A stretch of DNA of 64,000 nt from JBIQJD01 sp044507695 (GTDB lineage: Bacteria > Bacteroidota > Ignavibacteria > Ignavibacteriales > Ignavibacteriaceae): positions 257,390 to 321,389 of the forward strand of contig JBIQJD010000002.1 of the NCBI GenBank assembly GCA_044507695.1, written 5' to 3'. The notes under the pieces were generated by a model. The model saw only the letters and a program-made list of their open reading frames with translations, was not told the origin of the DNA and searched no databases. The position numbers and the translations under genes were made by a program. Below are positions 1 to 8,584 of the stretch, one piece after another. Each line of letters opens with the position of its first letter. Position 1 is the first letter of the stretch.

Positions 1-211
1 AGAAATTATTATTGATAAATTAGGTGTAGAAGAATCTCAAATTACACCTGAAGCTTCATTCACAAATGATCTTGGAGCTGATTCACTTGATATAGTTGAA
101 CTTGTTATGGGTTTTGAAAGCGCCTTTAATGTATCTATTCCGGATGAAGATGCTGAAAAAATCGGAACTGTTGGGGATGCAACCAAATACCTGAAAGAAA
201 AATTAGGATAA
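1..211 (+). CDS. acpP: Acyl carrier protein, 3' part
   Basis: This is the C-terminal part of acyl carrier protein, which carries growing fatty acyl chains on a phosphopantetheine arm. The reading frame is open from the window edge (first full codon at base 2) and ends with TAA at 209-211, giving about 69 residues. The DSLD motif is present, and its serine is the 4'-phosphopantetheine attachment site. The acidic helix that follows (IVELVMGFE) is typical of the family. The start lies outside the window. It is followed after 82 bases by fabF, the usual order in fatty acid synthesis clusters. Confidence 0.96.
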   Translation, partial: EIIIDKLGVEESQITPEASFTNDLGADSLDIVELVMGFESAFNVSIPDEDAEKIGTVGDATKYLKEKLG

Positions 212-293
212 TTATTTAAGTCGGGAATATTTCTCGACTTATTTTTTTCTCACCTCTGCTTTCGGGCAAAGTTAAATCATCACAGGAGTGGTA

Positions 294-1541
294 ATGAATA
301 AAAGAAGAGTAGTTGTAACCGGTATGGGAGCAATTACTCCTATAGGAATCGGTGTAGACGAATACTGGGATTCACTACTTCATGGTAAGAATGGTGTCGC
401 TCCTATTACTAAATTTGATGCTTCAAATTTTGATACAAGATTTGCTGCAGAGGTTAAAAACTTTGTTCCGGAAAATTACCTTGATAAAAAAGCAATCAAG
501 CGGATGGACCCCTTTACGCAGTATGCTTTAGTTACTGCTGAAATGGCATATCAGGATGCAATGCTTAATCTTAACAACATTGATAAAGAACGATTTGGTG
601 TTATTTATGGCAGTGGTATTGGAGGATTGGTTACAAATCAGCAGCAGCACTGGCTTTATTATGAAACAAAAAATCCGCGGCTGATAAGTCCTTTTTTTGT
701 ACCAATGATGATTTCAGATATCTCAGCGGGACAGATTTCTATTAAGTATGGATTGAAAGGTCCGAATTACGCAACCACATCTGCATGTGCTACATCATCT
801 CACGCAATTGCAGATGCATTTATGCTGATACAACGCGGCAGCGCTGATCTAATGATGTGCGGCGGCTCAGAAGCGGCTATTACAGAAATGTCCATCGGCG
901 GATTCAACGCAATGCGTGCACTCTCAACATGGAATGACAGATATGAAGAGGCTTCACGCCCGTTTGATAAAGAGCGTAATGGTTTTGTAATGGGAGAGGG
1001 TGCTGCAACTTTAATACTTGAAGAATATGAACATGCACGTAAACGAGGAGCTAAAATTTATTGTGAAATTGCCGGAGTTGGTTTAACCGGCGATGCTCAT
1101 CATATAACGGCTCCGGCACCCGGCGGTGAAGGCGCAGTAAGATCTATGAGAGAAGCAATACGTGATGCAAATATTTCTGAAGATGAAGTGCAGTACATTA
1201 ATGCTCACGGCACTTCAACACCATTCAATGATGTAACAGAAACTGCTGCAATTAAAACTGTCTTTGGTAAGCATGCTTATAAACTTGTAGTTAGTTCAAC
1301 AAAATCTATGACAGGCCATTTACTTGGTGCTGCTGGTGGAATTGAAGCTATTGCTACAATACTTGCAGTTAAGAATGATATGATTCCACCAACAATAAAT
1401 TATACTACGCCTGATCCGGAATGCGATTTAAATTACTCTCCTAATAAACCCACTGCAATACAGGTTAATTATGCTATAAGTAATACATTTGGATTCGGCG
1501 GACACAACGCATCAATATTATTTAAAAAATTTGAGGGATAG
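294..1541 (+). CDS. fabF: Beta-ketoacyl-ACP synthase II
   Basis: FabF condenses malonyl-ACP with acyl-ACP in the elongation step of type II fatty acid synthesis, in the cytoplasm. The Cys-His-His catalytic triad is visible: C165 in TSACATSSH, H305 in NAHGTSTPFND and H342 in SMTGHLLGAAGG. The C-terminal NTFGFGGHNAS motif is intact. At 415 residues the length matches the family (E. coli 413). The ATG at 294 is preferred over an in-frame GTG at 288, because the Shine-Dalgarno AGGAG at 284-288 sits correctly for the ATG and overlaps the GTG. acpP lies upstream and rnc follows after 6 bases, so the three are probably co-transcribed. Confidence 0.97.
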   Translation: MNKRRVVVTGMGAITPIGIGVDEYWDSLLHGKNGVAPITKFDASNFDTRFAAEVKNFVPENYLDKKAIKRMDPFTQYALVTAEMAYQDAMLNLNNIDKERFGVIYGSGIGGLVTNQQQHWLYYETKNPRLISPFFVPMMISDISAGQISIKYGLKGPNYATTSACATSSHAIADAFMLIQRGSADLMMCGGSEAAITEMSIGGFNAMRALSTWNDRYEEASRPFDKERNGFVMGEGAATLILEEYEHARKRGAKIYCEIAGVGLTGDAHHITAPAPGGEGAVRSMREAIRDANISEDEVQYINAHGTSTPFNDVTETAAIKTVFGKHAYKLVVSSTKSMTGHLLGAAGGIEAIATILAVKNDMIPPTINYTTPDPECDLNYSPNKPTAIQVNYAISNTFGFGGHNASILFKKFEG

Positions 1542-1547
1542 ATAGTT

Positions 1548-2339
1548 TTGGGTTCTCTAATTTCGTGGGTTATAAAAAAATTAAAACAGCGGGAGTTAAA
1601 CAGAAGTTCTAAATATATCTCACGTCTTCTTACACCTGAAAAATTTGCTGCACTTGAAGAGCTTGTAGGATTTCACATTAAAAACCGTTCCTATTTCATT
1701 CAGGCATTAATGCACCGCTCCTTTCTTGAACAAAACAGCGATTACGATATTTCAAATGAGCGGCTGGAATTTCTCGGTGATTCAGTTTTGAGTTTAGTAG
1801 TTGCAGAATATCTTTTTGATGCTTTCCCGGATAAGGACGAAGGGTTTCTTACCAAGGTAAGAGCTAAACTTGTAAACAGGGCGGCACTTGCTGAGGCAGC
1901 AGATAGAATTAATCTTATCAATTTTATATTGATAAGTAAGAATCTTTCAAGCTCATTTGCAACTGGCTCCCGTACAGTTCTTTCAGATGCGCTGGAAGCC
2001 TTGATCGGTGCAATTTATCTTGATAACGGATTAACAGCATCAAAAGAATTCATACAAAAAATTCTTATTGATCCGAATACTCAGCAGGGGGGATATTTAA
2101 TTGATGAAAATTTCAAGAGCCAGCTTCTTGAATATTCACAGGCAAATAAACTCGATAATCCAACCTACACTGTAATTAAAGAAGAAGGTCCTCAGCATAA
2201 CAGGATTTTCACGATAAAGGTAGTTATTGGCGATAAAGATTATGGTGTTGGTAAAGGAAAAAATAAAAAAAGCGCAGAGCAGAATGCTGCTAAAGCTGCA
2301 CTCGAGTTAATAAAAAAAACATTGCCTGCTGAAGAATAA
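1548..2339 (+). CDS. rnc: Ribonuclease III
   Basis: This endonuclease cleaves double-stranded RNA and acts in rRNA and mRNA processing. The RNase III signature ERLEFLGDSVL lies at residues 71-81, with the catalytic Asp/Glu residues in it and in the later DALEALIGAIYLD segment. A double-stranded RNA-binding domain follows at about 185-255, with the typical basic KGKNKKSAEQNAAKAAL helix. The protein has 263 residues against 226 in E. coli; the excess is an N-terminal extension. The start is TTG, supported by GAGGG at 1533-1537 inside the end of fabF. The acpP-fabF-rnc order is widely conserved. Confidence 0.96.
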   Translation: MGSLISWVIKKLKQRELNRSSKYISRLLTPEKFAALEELVGFHIKNRSYFIQALMHRSFLEQNSDYDISNERLEFLGDSVLSLVVAEYLFDAFPDKDEGFLTKVRAKLVNRAALAEAADRINLINFILISKNLSSSFATGSRTVLSDALEALIGAIYLDNGLTASKEFIQKILIDPNTQQGGYLIDENFKSQLLEYSQANKLDNPTYTVIKEEGPQHNRIFTIKVVIGDKDYGVGKGKNKKSAEQNAAKAALELIKKTLPAEE

Positions 2340-2531
2340 TTTTTTCAATTGATTGGTGAAATCTAATCAGAAAAATCTTTCCACTTATTAAATCCCTAAA
2401 AGCTTTTCCAATCTGCTTATTAAAAATCAGCTATTATGTTTTAAATCACTTCAAACCAACCATTCAAAAAAGTTGCATTGAACCTTGAACAGGAGTTTTT
2501 TTATTGATGCAATAGAAATGGGAGGTTTGAT

Positions 2532-2720
2532 ATGGAATCAGTTTTTGATCATAATGTGAGTGAACGTGAATTGGATTCATTATTGATTAAAGGACCGAGA
2601 GAAGATTATCTGAAAAGAACATCCGTATTTAAACGCTATTCTGATCTTTATCATCTGTACACATTGCGCGGCAATTTAAATAAGGCAGATGAGTTTTACA
2701 GGAAGATGTTGAACGAATAA
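2532..2720 (+). CDS. Small protein of unknown function, 62 residues
   Basis: I do not recognise this protein. It is charged, has no signal peptide and no membrane segment. The second half (YSDLYHLYTLRGNLNKADEFYRKML) reads like a single TPR-type helix pair, with the small and aromatic residues spaced as in a TPR unit. It is probably a real gene: GGAGG at 2521-2525 is correctly spaced before the ATG, and a strong intrinsic terminator begins 8 bases after the stop codon. It is flanked by rnc (192-base gap) and by the convergent amt gene, so it looks like its own transcription unit. A single TPR-like unit would need a partner or self-association to fold stably (inference). Confidence 0.75.
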   Translation: MESVFDHNVSERELDSLLIKGPREDYLKRTSVFKRYSDLYHLYTLRGNLNKADEFYRKMLNE

Positions 2721-2728
2721 TAATATTT

Positions 2729-2754
2729 GCGGCGCAATTAATAGCGCCGCTTTT
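2729..2754 (+). terminator. Intrinsic terminator of the 62-residue gene
   Basis: A perfect 7-bp GC-rich stem (GCGGCGC at 2729-2735 with GCGCCGC at 2744-2750) encloses an 8-base loop and is followed by TTTT. It sits between convergent genes. The U-tract favours termination on the plus strand. Confidence 0.85.
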
Positions 2755-2763
2755 GTACTATAT

Positions 2764-4029
2764 CTAAAAGCCGGAAACTTTTTCAAATTCGGGATATGCA
2801 GACATTCCATGTTCACCTAAGTCAAGTCCTTCCTTTTCTTCCTGTTCAGAAACACGAATTCCGACTGTATCTTTTAGTGCAATCCAAAGAATGATTGTAA
2901 ATGCAAAGGTGAATACGCCAACAATAACAATTCCCACAAATTGAATAAATAATTGATGAAGACCTGCAAGATCACCAAAAATTCCTACTGCAAGTGTACC
3001 CCAGATTCCGCACACAAGATGAACAGATAAAGCACCAACCGGATCATCAAGTTTTAATTTATCAAAAGTAACAACAGAAAAAACAACGATGATGCCTCCT
3101 ATTAATCCAACCATACATGATTCCACCGGATGCATTTTATCAGCACCGGCAGTAATTGCAACCAATCCTGCAAGTATACCATTAAGCACCATTGAAATAT
3201 CAGGCTTCTTTAGAAAACCCCATGAAGTTATCATTGCTCCAACGGCGCCTGCAGAAGCAGCAAGTGAAGTTGTTACCAGCACAAGTGAAACAGCGCCAGG
3301 ATCTGCGGAAAGAACTGAACCACCATTAAAACCAAACCAGCCGAGCCAGAGCAGAAAGACTCCAATCGTTGCAAGCGGCATGCTGTGTCCCGGTATTGGG
3401 TGAATTTTTCCATCAACAAATTTTCCCTTTCTTGCACCAAGAATTATGACTCCCGCCAGTGCGCCCCATCCGCCAACTGAATGAACGATTGTTGAGCCTG
3501 CAAAATCATAAAAGCCCCATGAATTTAAAAATCCGCCTCCCCATTTCCACATTCCTACAATAGGATAACATAATGAAACAAATATTGTTGAGAAGATCAG
3601 AAAGCTTCTAAGCTTTATTCTTTCCGCAACAGCACCGGAAACTATTGTAGCAGCAGTTGCGGCAAACATTCCCTGGAAAAGAAAATCCGTCCAGTAAGTA
3701 AATCCGGGATTATATTGATTCGTAATTCCGTCAGCATTTGTCCAGATTCCAAATCCGCCAAAACCTAAAAAATCACCGCTGAACTCTGCGCCGGGATACA
3801 TCAAATTAAAACCAATGGCGGCGTAGGTGAGTAATCCAATTCCCGGGATGATAGAATTCTTAAATAAAACATTTACAGTATTTTTAGATTGAGTTAATCC
3901 GGCTTCAAGAGTTGCAAAGCCGAGATGCATAATAAACACAAGTCCGGCAGCAATCATCATCCATAAGTTGTTAATAGTAAAAACAACATTTGATACATCT
4001 GCTGCTGTTTGAGTGAGTGAATTTTCCAT
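2764..4029 (-). CDS. amt: Ammonium transporter, Amt family
   Basis: This inner-membrane channel or transporter takes up ammonium. The 421 residues form about eleven hydrophobic segments. Family motifs seen include DFAGSTIVHSVGGWGALAG with the pore-lining histidine region, WLGWFGFNGGS, and a C-terminal cytoplasmic tail ending after TVGIRVSEQEEKEGLDLGEHG. That tail is the part contacted by PII proteins in known systems. GGAG lies just upstream of the start. It is the last gene of a minus-strand set with PII (4757-5095) and a porin-like gene (4054-4743), spaced 24 bases from the latter. PII probably gates it according to nitrogen status, as in GlnK-AmtB pairs (family knowledge). Confidence 0.95.
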   Translation of the reverse strand: MENSLTQTAADVSNVVFTINNLWMMIAAGLVFIMHLGFATLEAGLTQSKNTVNVLFKNSIIPGIGLLTYAAIGFNLMYPGAEFSGDFLGFGGFGIWTNADGITNQYNPGFTYWTDFLFQGMFAATAATIVSGAVAERIKLRSFLIFSTIFVSLCYPIVGMWKWGGGFLNSWGFYDFAGSTIVHSVGGWGALAGVIILGARKGKFVDGKIHPIPGHSMPLATIGVFLLWLGWFGFNGGSVLSADPGAVSLVLVTTSLAASAGAVGAMITSWGFLKKPDISMVLNGILAGLVAITAGADKMHPVESCMVGLIGGIIVVFSVVTFDKLKLDDPVGALSVHLVCGIWGTLAVGIFGDLAGLHQLFIQFVGIVIVGVFTFAFTIILWIALKDTVGIRVSEQEEKEGLDLGEHGMSAYPEFEKVSGF

Positions 4030-4053
4030 AAATTTTTCTCCAGATATTTTTTG

Positions 4054-4743
4054 TTAAAGTTTAATTCCAAATACGAGATAGCTTAATTCGAGTTCCGGAT
4101 TTAGTATGTATGATGCTGTAAGCGGAAGTGAAAATGATTCAGTAATTGAAATAGATTTGGAAGCTGTTAATCCAACATTAATTAAAGCTGCATTATGAGT
4201 GCCATACCATAAACTTTTTGCTGTTGAGAAACCTGCAAACAAATTTAAATCAACATCATCTGCTTTAATCAGGTAGGAAGTTTCAACGTATGCTGAATGA
4301 TCAGGTTCATTATGGAAATTATAAAACGCAGAGATTGTGATTGGAAAAATATCTGGTGCGGAATAAGAAAATCCTGCTTCAAGAACATGTGCACCATTAT
4401 TTGCATTGTAGTTAAAAAATTTTAATCCATCTCCGGGATAATAATAATCTGTAACTATTACTGAGAAATTTCCTGCAGAAATTGAATGAGTATACTTTAC
4501 CCAAACATCATGCTCAGAAAATGAAGAAGCGCTTCCGGCAAAACTGTAAGCACCCCATGTGCCAATTGAAAATCCTCCGGCTGAAAAAGATAACTGCGGC
4601 TGCAGGCTTGGTGAATTTCCATAATCAACTCCACGCCAGATGTACCGGCTCATTATATCTGCACCAATTGAAACCTGTGCAGTTAGTTCATGTTGATTTA
4701 ATAAAGCAATCAATAATATTGATGATAAAAAAAATTTTTTCAT
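4054..4743 (-). CDS. TorF-type putative outer membrane porin
   Basis: The 229-residue exported protein has a signal peptide (about 1-22, ending LTAQ) and the N-terminal SRYIWRGVDYG stretch. That stretch is characteristic of the TorF/Gcw_chp family of putative porins (TIGR02001). The rest alternates polar and hydrophobic residues in amphipathic strands and ends in a hydrophobic strand (LVFGIKL), as expected for a beta-barrel. AGGAG precedes the ATG. It lies between PII (13 bases upstream) and amt (24 bases downstream) on the same strand. The inference is that it lets small solutes, perhaps ammonium, across the outer membrane. Sequence alone shows only the family and the exported barrel style. 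Confidence 0.82.
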   Translation of the reverse strand: MKKFFLSSILLIALLNQHELTAQVSIGADIMSRYIWRGVDYGNSPSLQPQLSFSAGGFSIGTWGAYSFAGSASSFSEHDVWVKYTHSISAGNFSVIVTDYYYPGDGLKFFNYNANNGAHVLEAGFSYSAPDIFPITISAFYNFHNEPDHSAYVETSYLIKADDVDLNLFAGFSTAKSLWYGTHNAALINVGLTASKSISITESFSLPLTASYILNPELELSYLVFGIKL

Positions 4744-4756
4744 AACTTCTCCTTTT

Positions 4757-5095
4757 TTACAATGCAGAATTGCCGGATTCTTCGGTACGGATTCTAATTG
4801 CTACCTGAACATCGAGAATGAAGATTTTTCCGTCTCCAACTTCACCGGTTCGTGAATTTGAAATGATTAATTCAACAGCGTTGGTTAATGATTCATCACT
4901 GCATATCAGCTCGATTTTTAATTTGGGAACAAACTCAATGTTATACTCGGATCCCCTGTAAATTTCGGTATGTCCTTTCTGTCTTCCGTAACCTTTAACT
5001 TCTGTTACGGTTAAGCCAGAATAACCAGCTTCCTGAAGAGCCTCATGAACAGATTCAAGTTTGTGCGGCCGAATAATCGCTTCAATTTTTTTCAT
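4757..5095 (-). CDS. glnB: Nitrogen regulatory protein PII, first copy
   Basis: PII is a trimeric sensor of ATP/ADP and 2-oxoglutarate that controls nitrogen metabolism and ammonium transport. The protein has the canonical 112 residues. The T-loop is intact, with Y51 (the uridylylation position in proteobacteria) in EIYRGSEYN. The second signature, SRTGEVGDGKIFI, forms the B-loop region. It is the first gene of the minus-strand set with the TorF-like porin and amt, so functionally it is GlnK-like. AGAGG precedes the start. The 271 bases between it and the divergent gene at 5367 must hold its promoter. I found no convincing sigma-54 site there. A second PII lies at 34838-35176. Confidence 0.95.
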   Translation of the reverse strand: MKKIEAIIRPHKLESVHEALQEAGYSGLTVTEVKGYGRQKGHTEIYRGSEYNIEFVPKLKIELICSDESLTNAVELIISNSRTGEVGDGKIFILDVQVAIRIRTEESGNSAL

Positions 5096-5366
5096 AATTA
5101 ACCTCTTTAATTAATGAATGATTATGTAGTAATTGAACAGAGTAACCGGTAAACTTGTGGTTTGATTGGAAGTAAATAAGGTTTCTTTGTAAGAATGCCT
5201 TAATAAGTAAAGAAATTTAATTTTAAATTAAAAATTGATAAGGTATTTGTCAAATTAATCATTAAATAATTTTTTATAATTCAAAAATTGTCCGCTTGGC
5301 TTAACTTTCCTATTTTTCAATTGTGATATAAGACAAAAATTTCAGCTAAAACTCCGGAGTAGTTAC

Positions 5367-7433
5367 ATGATTAAATTTCGCTTTCTGTTTTTAGTTATTG
5401 TTTTTTCAGTTGGATTATTTGCACAATCTGTTCCTCCCAAAAGAGAATTCCGTGCTGTTTGGATTGCTACTGTGGGAAGAATTGATTGGCCGAAGAGTAA
5501 TAATCCGGCAACCCAACGATCTGATTTAATAAGTATTCTTGATGCATTTAAATCATTAAACATAAATGCTTTTATGTTCCAGGTAAGACCTGAGTGCGAT
5601 GCGCTTTATCAATCTGATATTGAACCCTGGTCAAGATGGTTAACTGGTACACAAGGTGTTCCGCCAAATCCGTTTTACGATCCGCTTGAGTTTGCAATTA
5701 ATGAAGCACATAAACGCGGGATGGAACTACATGCATGGCTTAATCCTTACCGCGCAGAAAGAGTTGTAGGCAGCTATCCTCTTTCATCAAATCATGTTGT
5801 TAAAAAACATCCTGAATGGATATTACAGGTTGGCAATTTGAAATTCTTAAATCCGGGTTTACAGGAAGTTAGAGATTATGTTACTTCCGTCTTTGTTGAT
5901 ATTGTTAGCAGGTATGATGTAGATGGAATTCATATAGATGATTATTTTTATGGTGAAGGAATAACTACACAGGATGCAGCAACATTTGCTGCTTATCCAC
6001 GTGGCTTTACAAATATAGCTGATTGGAGAAGAGATAACATTAATCTTCTCATTAAACAGGTGAATGATAGTATTCAGGCAATTAAACCCTGGGTTAAATG
6101 GGGAGTAAGTCCGCGTGGAATCTGGCGTCCAGGTTATCCGCCTGGAATTGTTGGCAACGATAATTACAATTCAATTTATACTGATGCAATGCACTGGCTT
6201 CAGTCTCACTCAATTGATTATATCAATCCTCAATTGTACTGGAAATTTGGCGGCGGACAGGATTACGGAAAACTTATGCCGTGGTGGGCTGATTCTGCAG
6301 GAGCAAATGGAAGACACATGTATGTTGGACATGCAGTTTATAGAATTAATGACGGCACCTCAAATTTTACAGCTTCTGAGCTGCCAAATCAAATTCGTTT
6401 AAATCGGGTTACACCTAACTGCCAGGGAAGCGTTCATTATAATACTAACACATTGCTTTCAAATCCAAAAGGATTTCTGGATTCACTCCGGAATGATTTT
6501 TATAAATATCCTGCACTTCCTCCGGTAATGGATTGGAAAGATATTACGCCGCCTCAGCCGGTTGCTAATTTAAATGCTTCTGTTAGTTCATCAAATGTTA
6601 CTGTAACATGGCAGAAACCATCTGCTGCACCGGATGGAGATTCAGCATATTATTATGTGATTTATAGATTTGATAATCAAACACCTGTTAACATTGATGA
6701 TCCGCGCTATATAAGAAAAGTAGATTACAGCGGAACGTTTTCATTTACTGAGAACAATGTTATTTCCGGAAGCACCGTAACTGCAACTTATGTTGTTACT
6801 TCTGTTGATCGTCTTCATAATGAAAGTGCTGTTTCATCAATTACTGTGGATGAAAACGGAGTTGTTCCGGTTGAGTTGAGCTCTTTTACTGCGGTACTTA
6901 ACAAATCAAAAGTTGAATTGAATTGGGTTACCGCTACTGAAACGAACAATTACGGATTTGAACTTGAGAGAAAAGCAGATGACGAATGGAGAACAATTGG
7001 ATTTGTTGAAGGAAATGGTACATCTTCAGAAGAAAAATATTATAGTTTTACAGATGATCTTTCATCATTTAGCAGTAATCAAAAAATATTCTACAGAATT
7101 AAACAGATTGATCTTGATGGTACATTTAAATATTCAGAAATAGTTAATGTGGATTATTCTCCGTTGCCACTTGATTTTGTTCTTGAACAGAATTTTCCGA
7201 ATCCATTCAATCCTTCAACTAAAATAAAGTATTCTGTGCGGGAATTTTCTCACGTACAAATTATTGTTTATGATGCATTAGGGACTGAAACTGCAGTTTT
7301 AGTTAATGAACAGAAACAACCCGGAACTTATGAATTGAATTTCGAAGGACAAAATCTTTCAAGCGGAGTTTATATTTACCGGTTGAAAGCAAATGGAAAT
7401 ATTTTATCACGCAAGATGTTACTAATGAAATAA
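5367..7433 (+). CDS. GHL10-type glycoside hydrolase with T9SS sorting domain
   Basis: The 688-residue exported protein has a signal peptide (about 1-20, ending LFAQ) and then a glycosyl-hydrolase-like 10 (GHL10, YddW-type) barrel at about 25-385. The opening REFRAVWIATVGRIDWP, the central MELHAWLNPYR and VDGIHIDDYFY, and INPQLYWKFGGG are seen. YddW-type proteins are thought to act on peptidoglycan-related glycans. A fibronectin type III-like domain follows at about 395-490. The last 80 or so residues form a T9SS type A sorting domain (NFPNPFNPSTKIKY, SSGVYIYRL, final RKMLLMK). It is therefore predicted to cross the outer membrane and be released or anchored on the surface. A paralogue lacking the sorting domain lies at 11562-13043. 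Confidence 0.93.
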   Translation: MIKFRFLFLVIVFSVGLFAQSVPPKREFRAVWIATVGRIDWPKSNNPATQRSDLISILDAFKSLNINAFMFQVRPECDALYQSDIEPWSRWLTGTQGVPPNPFYDPLEFAINEAHKRGMELHAWLNPYRAERVVGSYPLSSNHVVKKHPEWILQVGNLKFLNPGLQEVRDYVTSVFVDIVSRYDVDGIHIDDYFYGEGITTQDAATFAAYPRGFTNIADWRRDNINLLIKQVNDSIQAIKPWVKWGVSPRGIWRPGYPPGIVGNDNYNSIYTDAMHWLQSHSIDYINPQLYWKFGGGQDYGKLMPWWADSAGANGRHMYVGHAVYRINDGTSNFTASELPNQIRLNRVTPNCQGSVHYNTNTLLSNPKGFLDSLRNDFYKYPALPPVMDWKDITPPQPVANLNASVSSSNVTVTWQKPSAAPDGDSAYYYVIYRFDNQTPVNIDDPRYIRKVDYSGTFSFTENNVISGSTVTATYVVTSVDRLHNESAVSSITVDENGVVPVELSSFTAVLNKSKVELNWVTATETNNYGFELERKADDEWRTIGFVEGNGTSSEEKYYSFTDDLSSFSSNQKIFYRIKQIDLDGTFKYSEIVNVDYSPLPLDFVLEQNFPNPFNPSTKIKYSVREFSHVQIIVYDALGTETAVLVNEQKQPGTYELNFEGQNLSSGVYIYRLKANGNILSRKMLLMK

Positions 7434-7450
7434 TTTTCAGAAATTATTTC
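7427..7450. terminator. AT-rich inverted repeat between convergent genes
   Basis: A perfect 10-bp inverted repeat (GAAATAATTT at 7427-7436 and AAATTATTTC at 7441-7450) has a TCAG loop and spans the stop codons of the two convergent genes. It has no clear U-tract, so it may be a weak bidirectional terminator or an mRNA 3' end stabiliser. Confidence 0.4.
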
Positions 7451-8571
7451 CCGAATAAAAATTTTAAAGGCCTGGCAATTCTTTTAGACCAGGCCTTTTC
7501 ATTATGTTCTGCATTTTCATCTTTAAACCAAAATAAATCTTTCCCTGATTCATAACCTTTTTTCTGAAGAAGAGAAAGCATTTCATCAATTCCCGGCTGC
7601 AGTTTTTCATCAACTCCTTTACCTCCGTTATCAATATAAATCTTAACAGATTTTTTATCAGATGAATCAACCGAAGGCAGATAATTTATATCATCTATTT
7701 TAAAAGCAGGGGAGAGACAGGCAGCTTTTGAGAAAATACCGGGATGTTCCCAAAGCAGCATGAATGAAATTAATCCTCCCGCAGATGAACCCATTACAGC
7801 AGTATTTTCTCTTCCTGGTTTTGTTCTGTAAACGCTGTCTATAAATGGTTTCAATTCATGAACAATAAAGTTCATGTACTTTTGCCCCAAACCGGTATTA
7901 GTATATTCCTGCCTTCTTTGTTTTGTATTATAAATTCCTACAACGATTATAGGTTCAATAATTTCATTTTTAATGAGACTATCAGCACGTTCATCAATTT
8001 GCCAATCAGCACCAAATGATGATGTTGCGGGATCAAATAAATTTTGCCCATCATGTGCATAAAGTACAGGATAATGTTTTAAAGTATCTGTAAAATAATC
8101 CGGAGGTAGCCAAACAATAATATCTCTCGGAAGAATTCCTTGACCATTAAAGTTTTGATGATATTTTACAATTCCGGTAATCTGTCCTTCAATAAAATTT
8201 TCAGATTCATTTTTCCATTTATAAATAAAATGGTTTATTGTTGAATCTGAAGTAACAATTAAATAATTATTTGGAGGAGTTGTCCCATTCTCGTTCAGAG
8301 CTTCTTTTCCCCAGGATCCAAGTGTAAATTTATATTCAATTTTTTCAGCGAGATTGAATTTAAAAATCTTTTGCCATGTAGTATCATTAATTTTTTCAAG
8401 CGGAACGGAAGATGGGTTCCAATTACCGAGCTGCTCATTATTGCCGGTAATATAAATTTGAATTGAATCATCAAGTGAAGCAGTATGAACAAGAAAAGTT
8501 ATAACATGCTCATCCGTTTGTGCATTTATTGATGTGAAAAAAATAAAAGACAGAAAAATAAATTTATTCAT
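7444..8571 (-). CDS. Exported esterase with N-terminal starch-binding-like domain
   Basis: This is an alpha/beta-hydrolase of the enterochelin-esterase/esterase D superfamily. From the preferred start at 8571 it has 375 residues: a signal peptide (MNKFIFLSFIFFTSINAQ), a CBM20-like beta-sandwich at about 20-125 (GNNEQLGNWNPSSVPLEK is the recognisable core), then the hydrolase. YPVLYAHDGQNLFDP is the family's oxyanion-region motif. GSSAG holds the nucleophile, S263, and AEHN near the C-terminus should carry the histidine. In-frame starts at 8580 and 8601 also exist; the 8601 one would overlap the upstream gene and push the signal peptide inward. Substrate is unknown. It forms a pair with the M15 peptidase upstream. 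Confidence 0.85.
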   Translation of the reverse strand: MNKFIFLSFIFFTSINAQTDEHVITFLVHTASLDDSIQIYITGNNEQLGNWNPSSVPLEKINDTTWQKIFKFNLAEKIEYKFTLGSWGKEALNENGTTPPNNYLIVTSDSTINHFIYKWKNESENFIEGQITGIVKYHQNFNGQGILPRDIIVWLPPDYFTDTLKHYPVLYAHDGQNLFDPATSSFGADWQIDERADSLIKNEIIEPIIVVGIYNTKQRRQEYTNTGLGQKYMNFIVHELKPFIDSVYRTKPGRENTAVMGSSAGGLISFMLLWEHPGIFSKAACLSPAFKIDDINYLPSVDSSDKKSVKIYIDNGGKGVDEKLQPGIDEMLSLLQKKGYESGKDLFWFKDENAEHNEKAWSKRIARPLKFLFGK

Positions 8572-8584
8572 AAGAATCATCCGG

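Noticed and set aside
3089..3403. 104-codon frame on the plus strand inside the amt gene
   Set aside because: It is antisense to a clear ammonium transporter, has no Shine-Dalgarno and no recognisable protein.
5096..5366. Sigma-54 promoter for the PII-porin-amt set
   Set aside because: I looked for TGGCAC-N5-TTGC in both orientations and found no good match.
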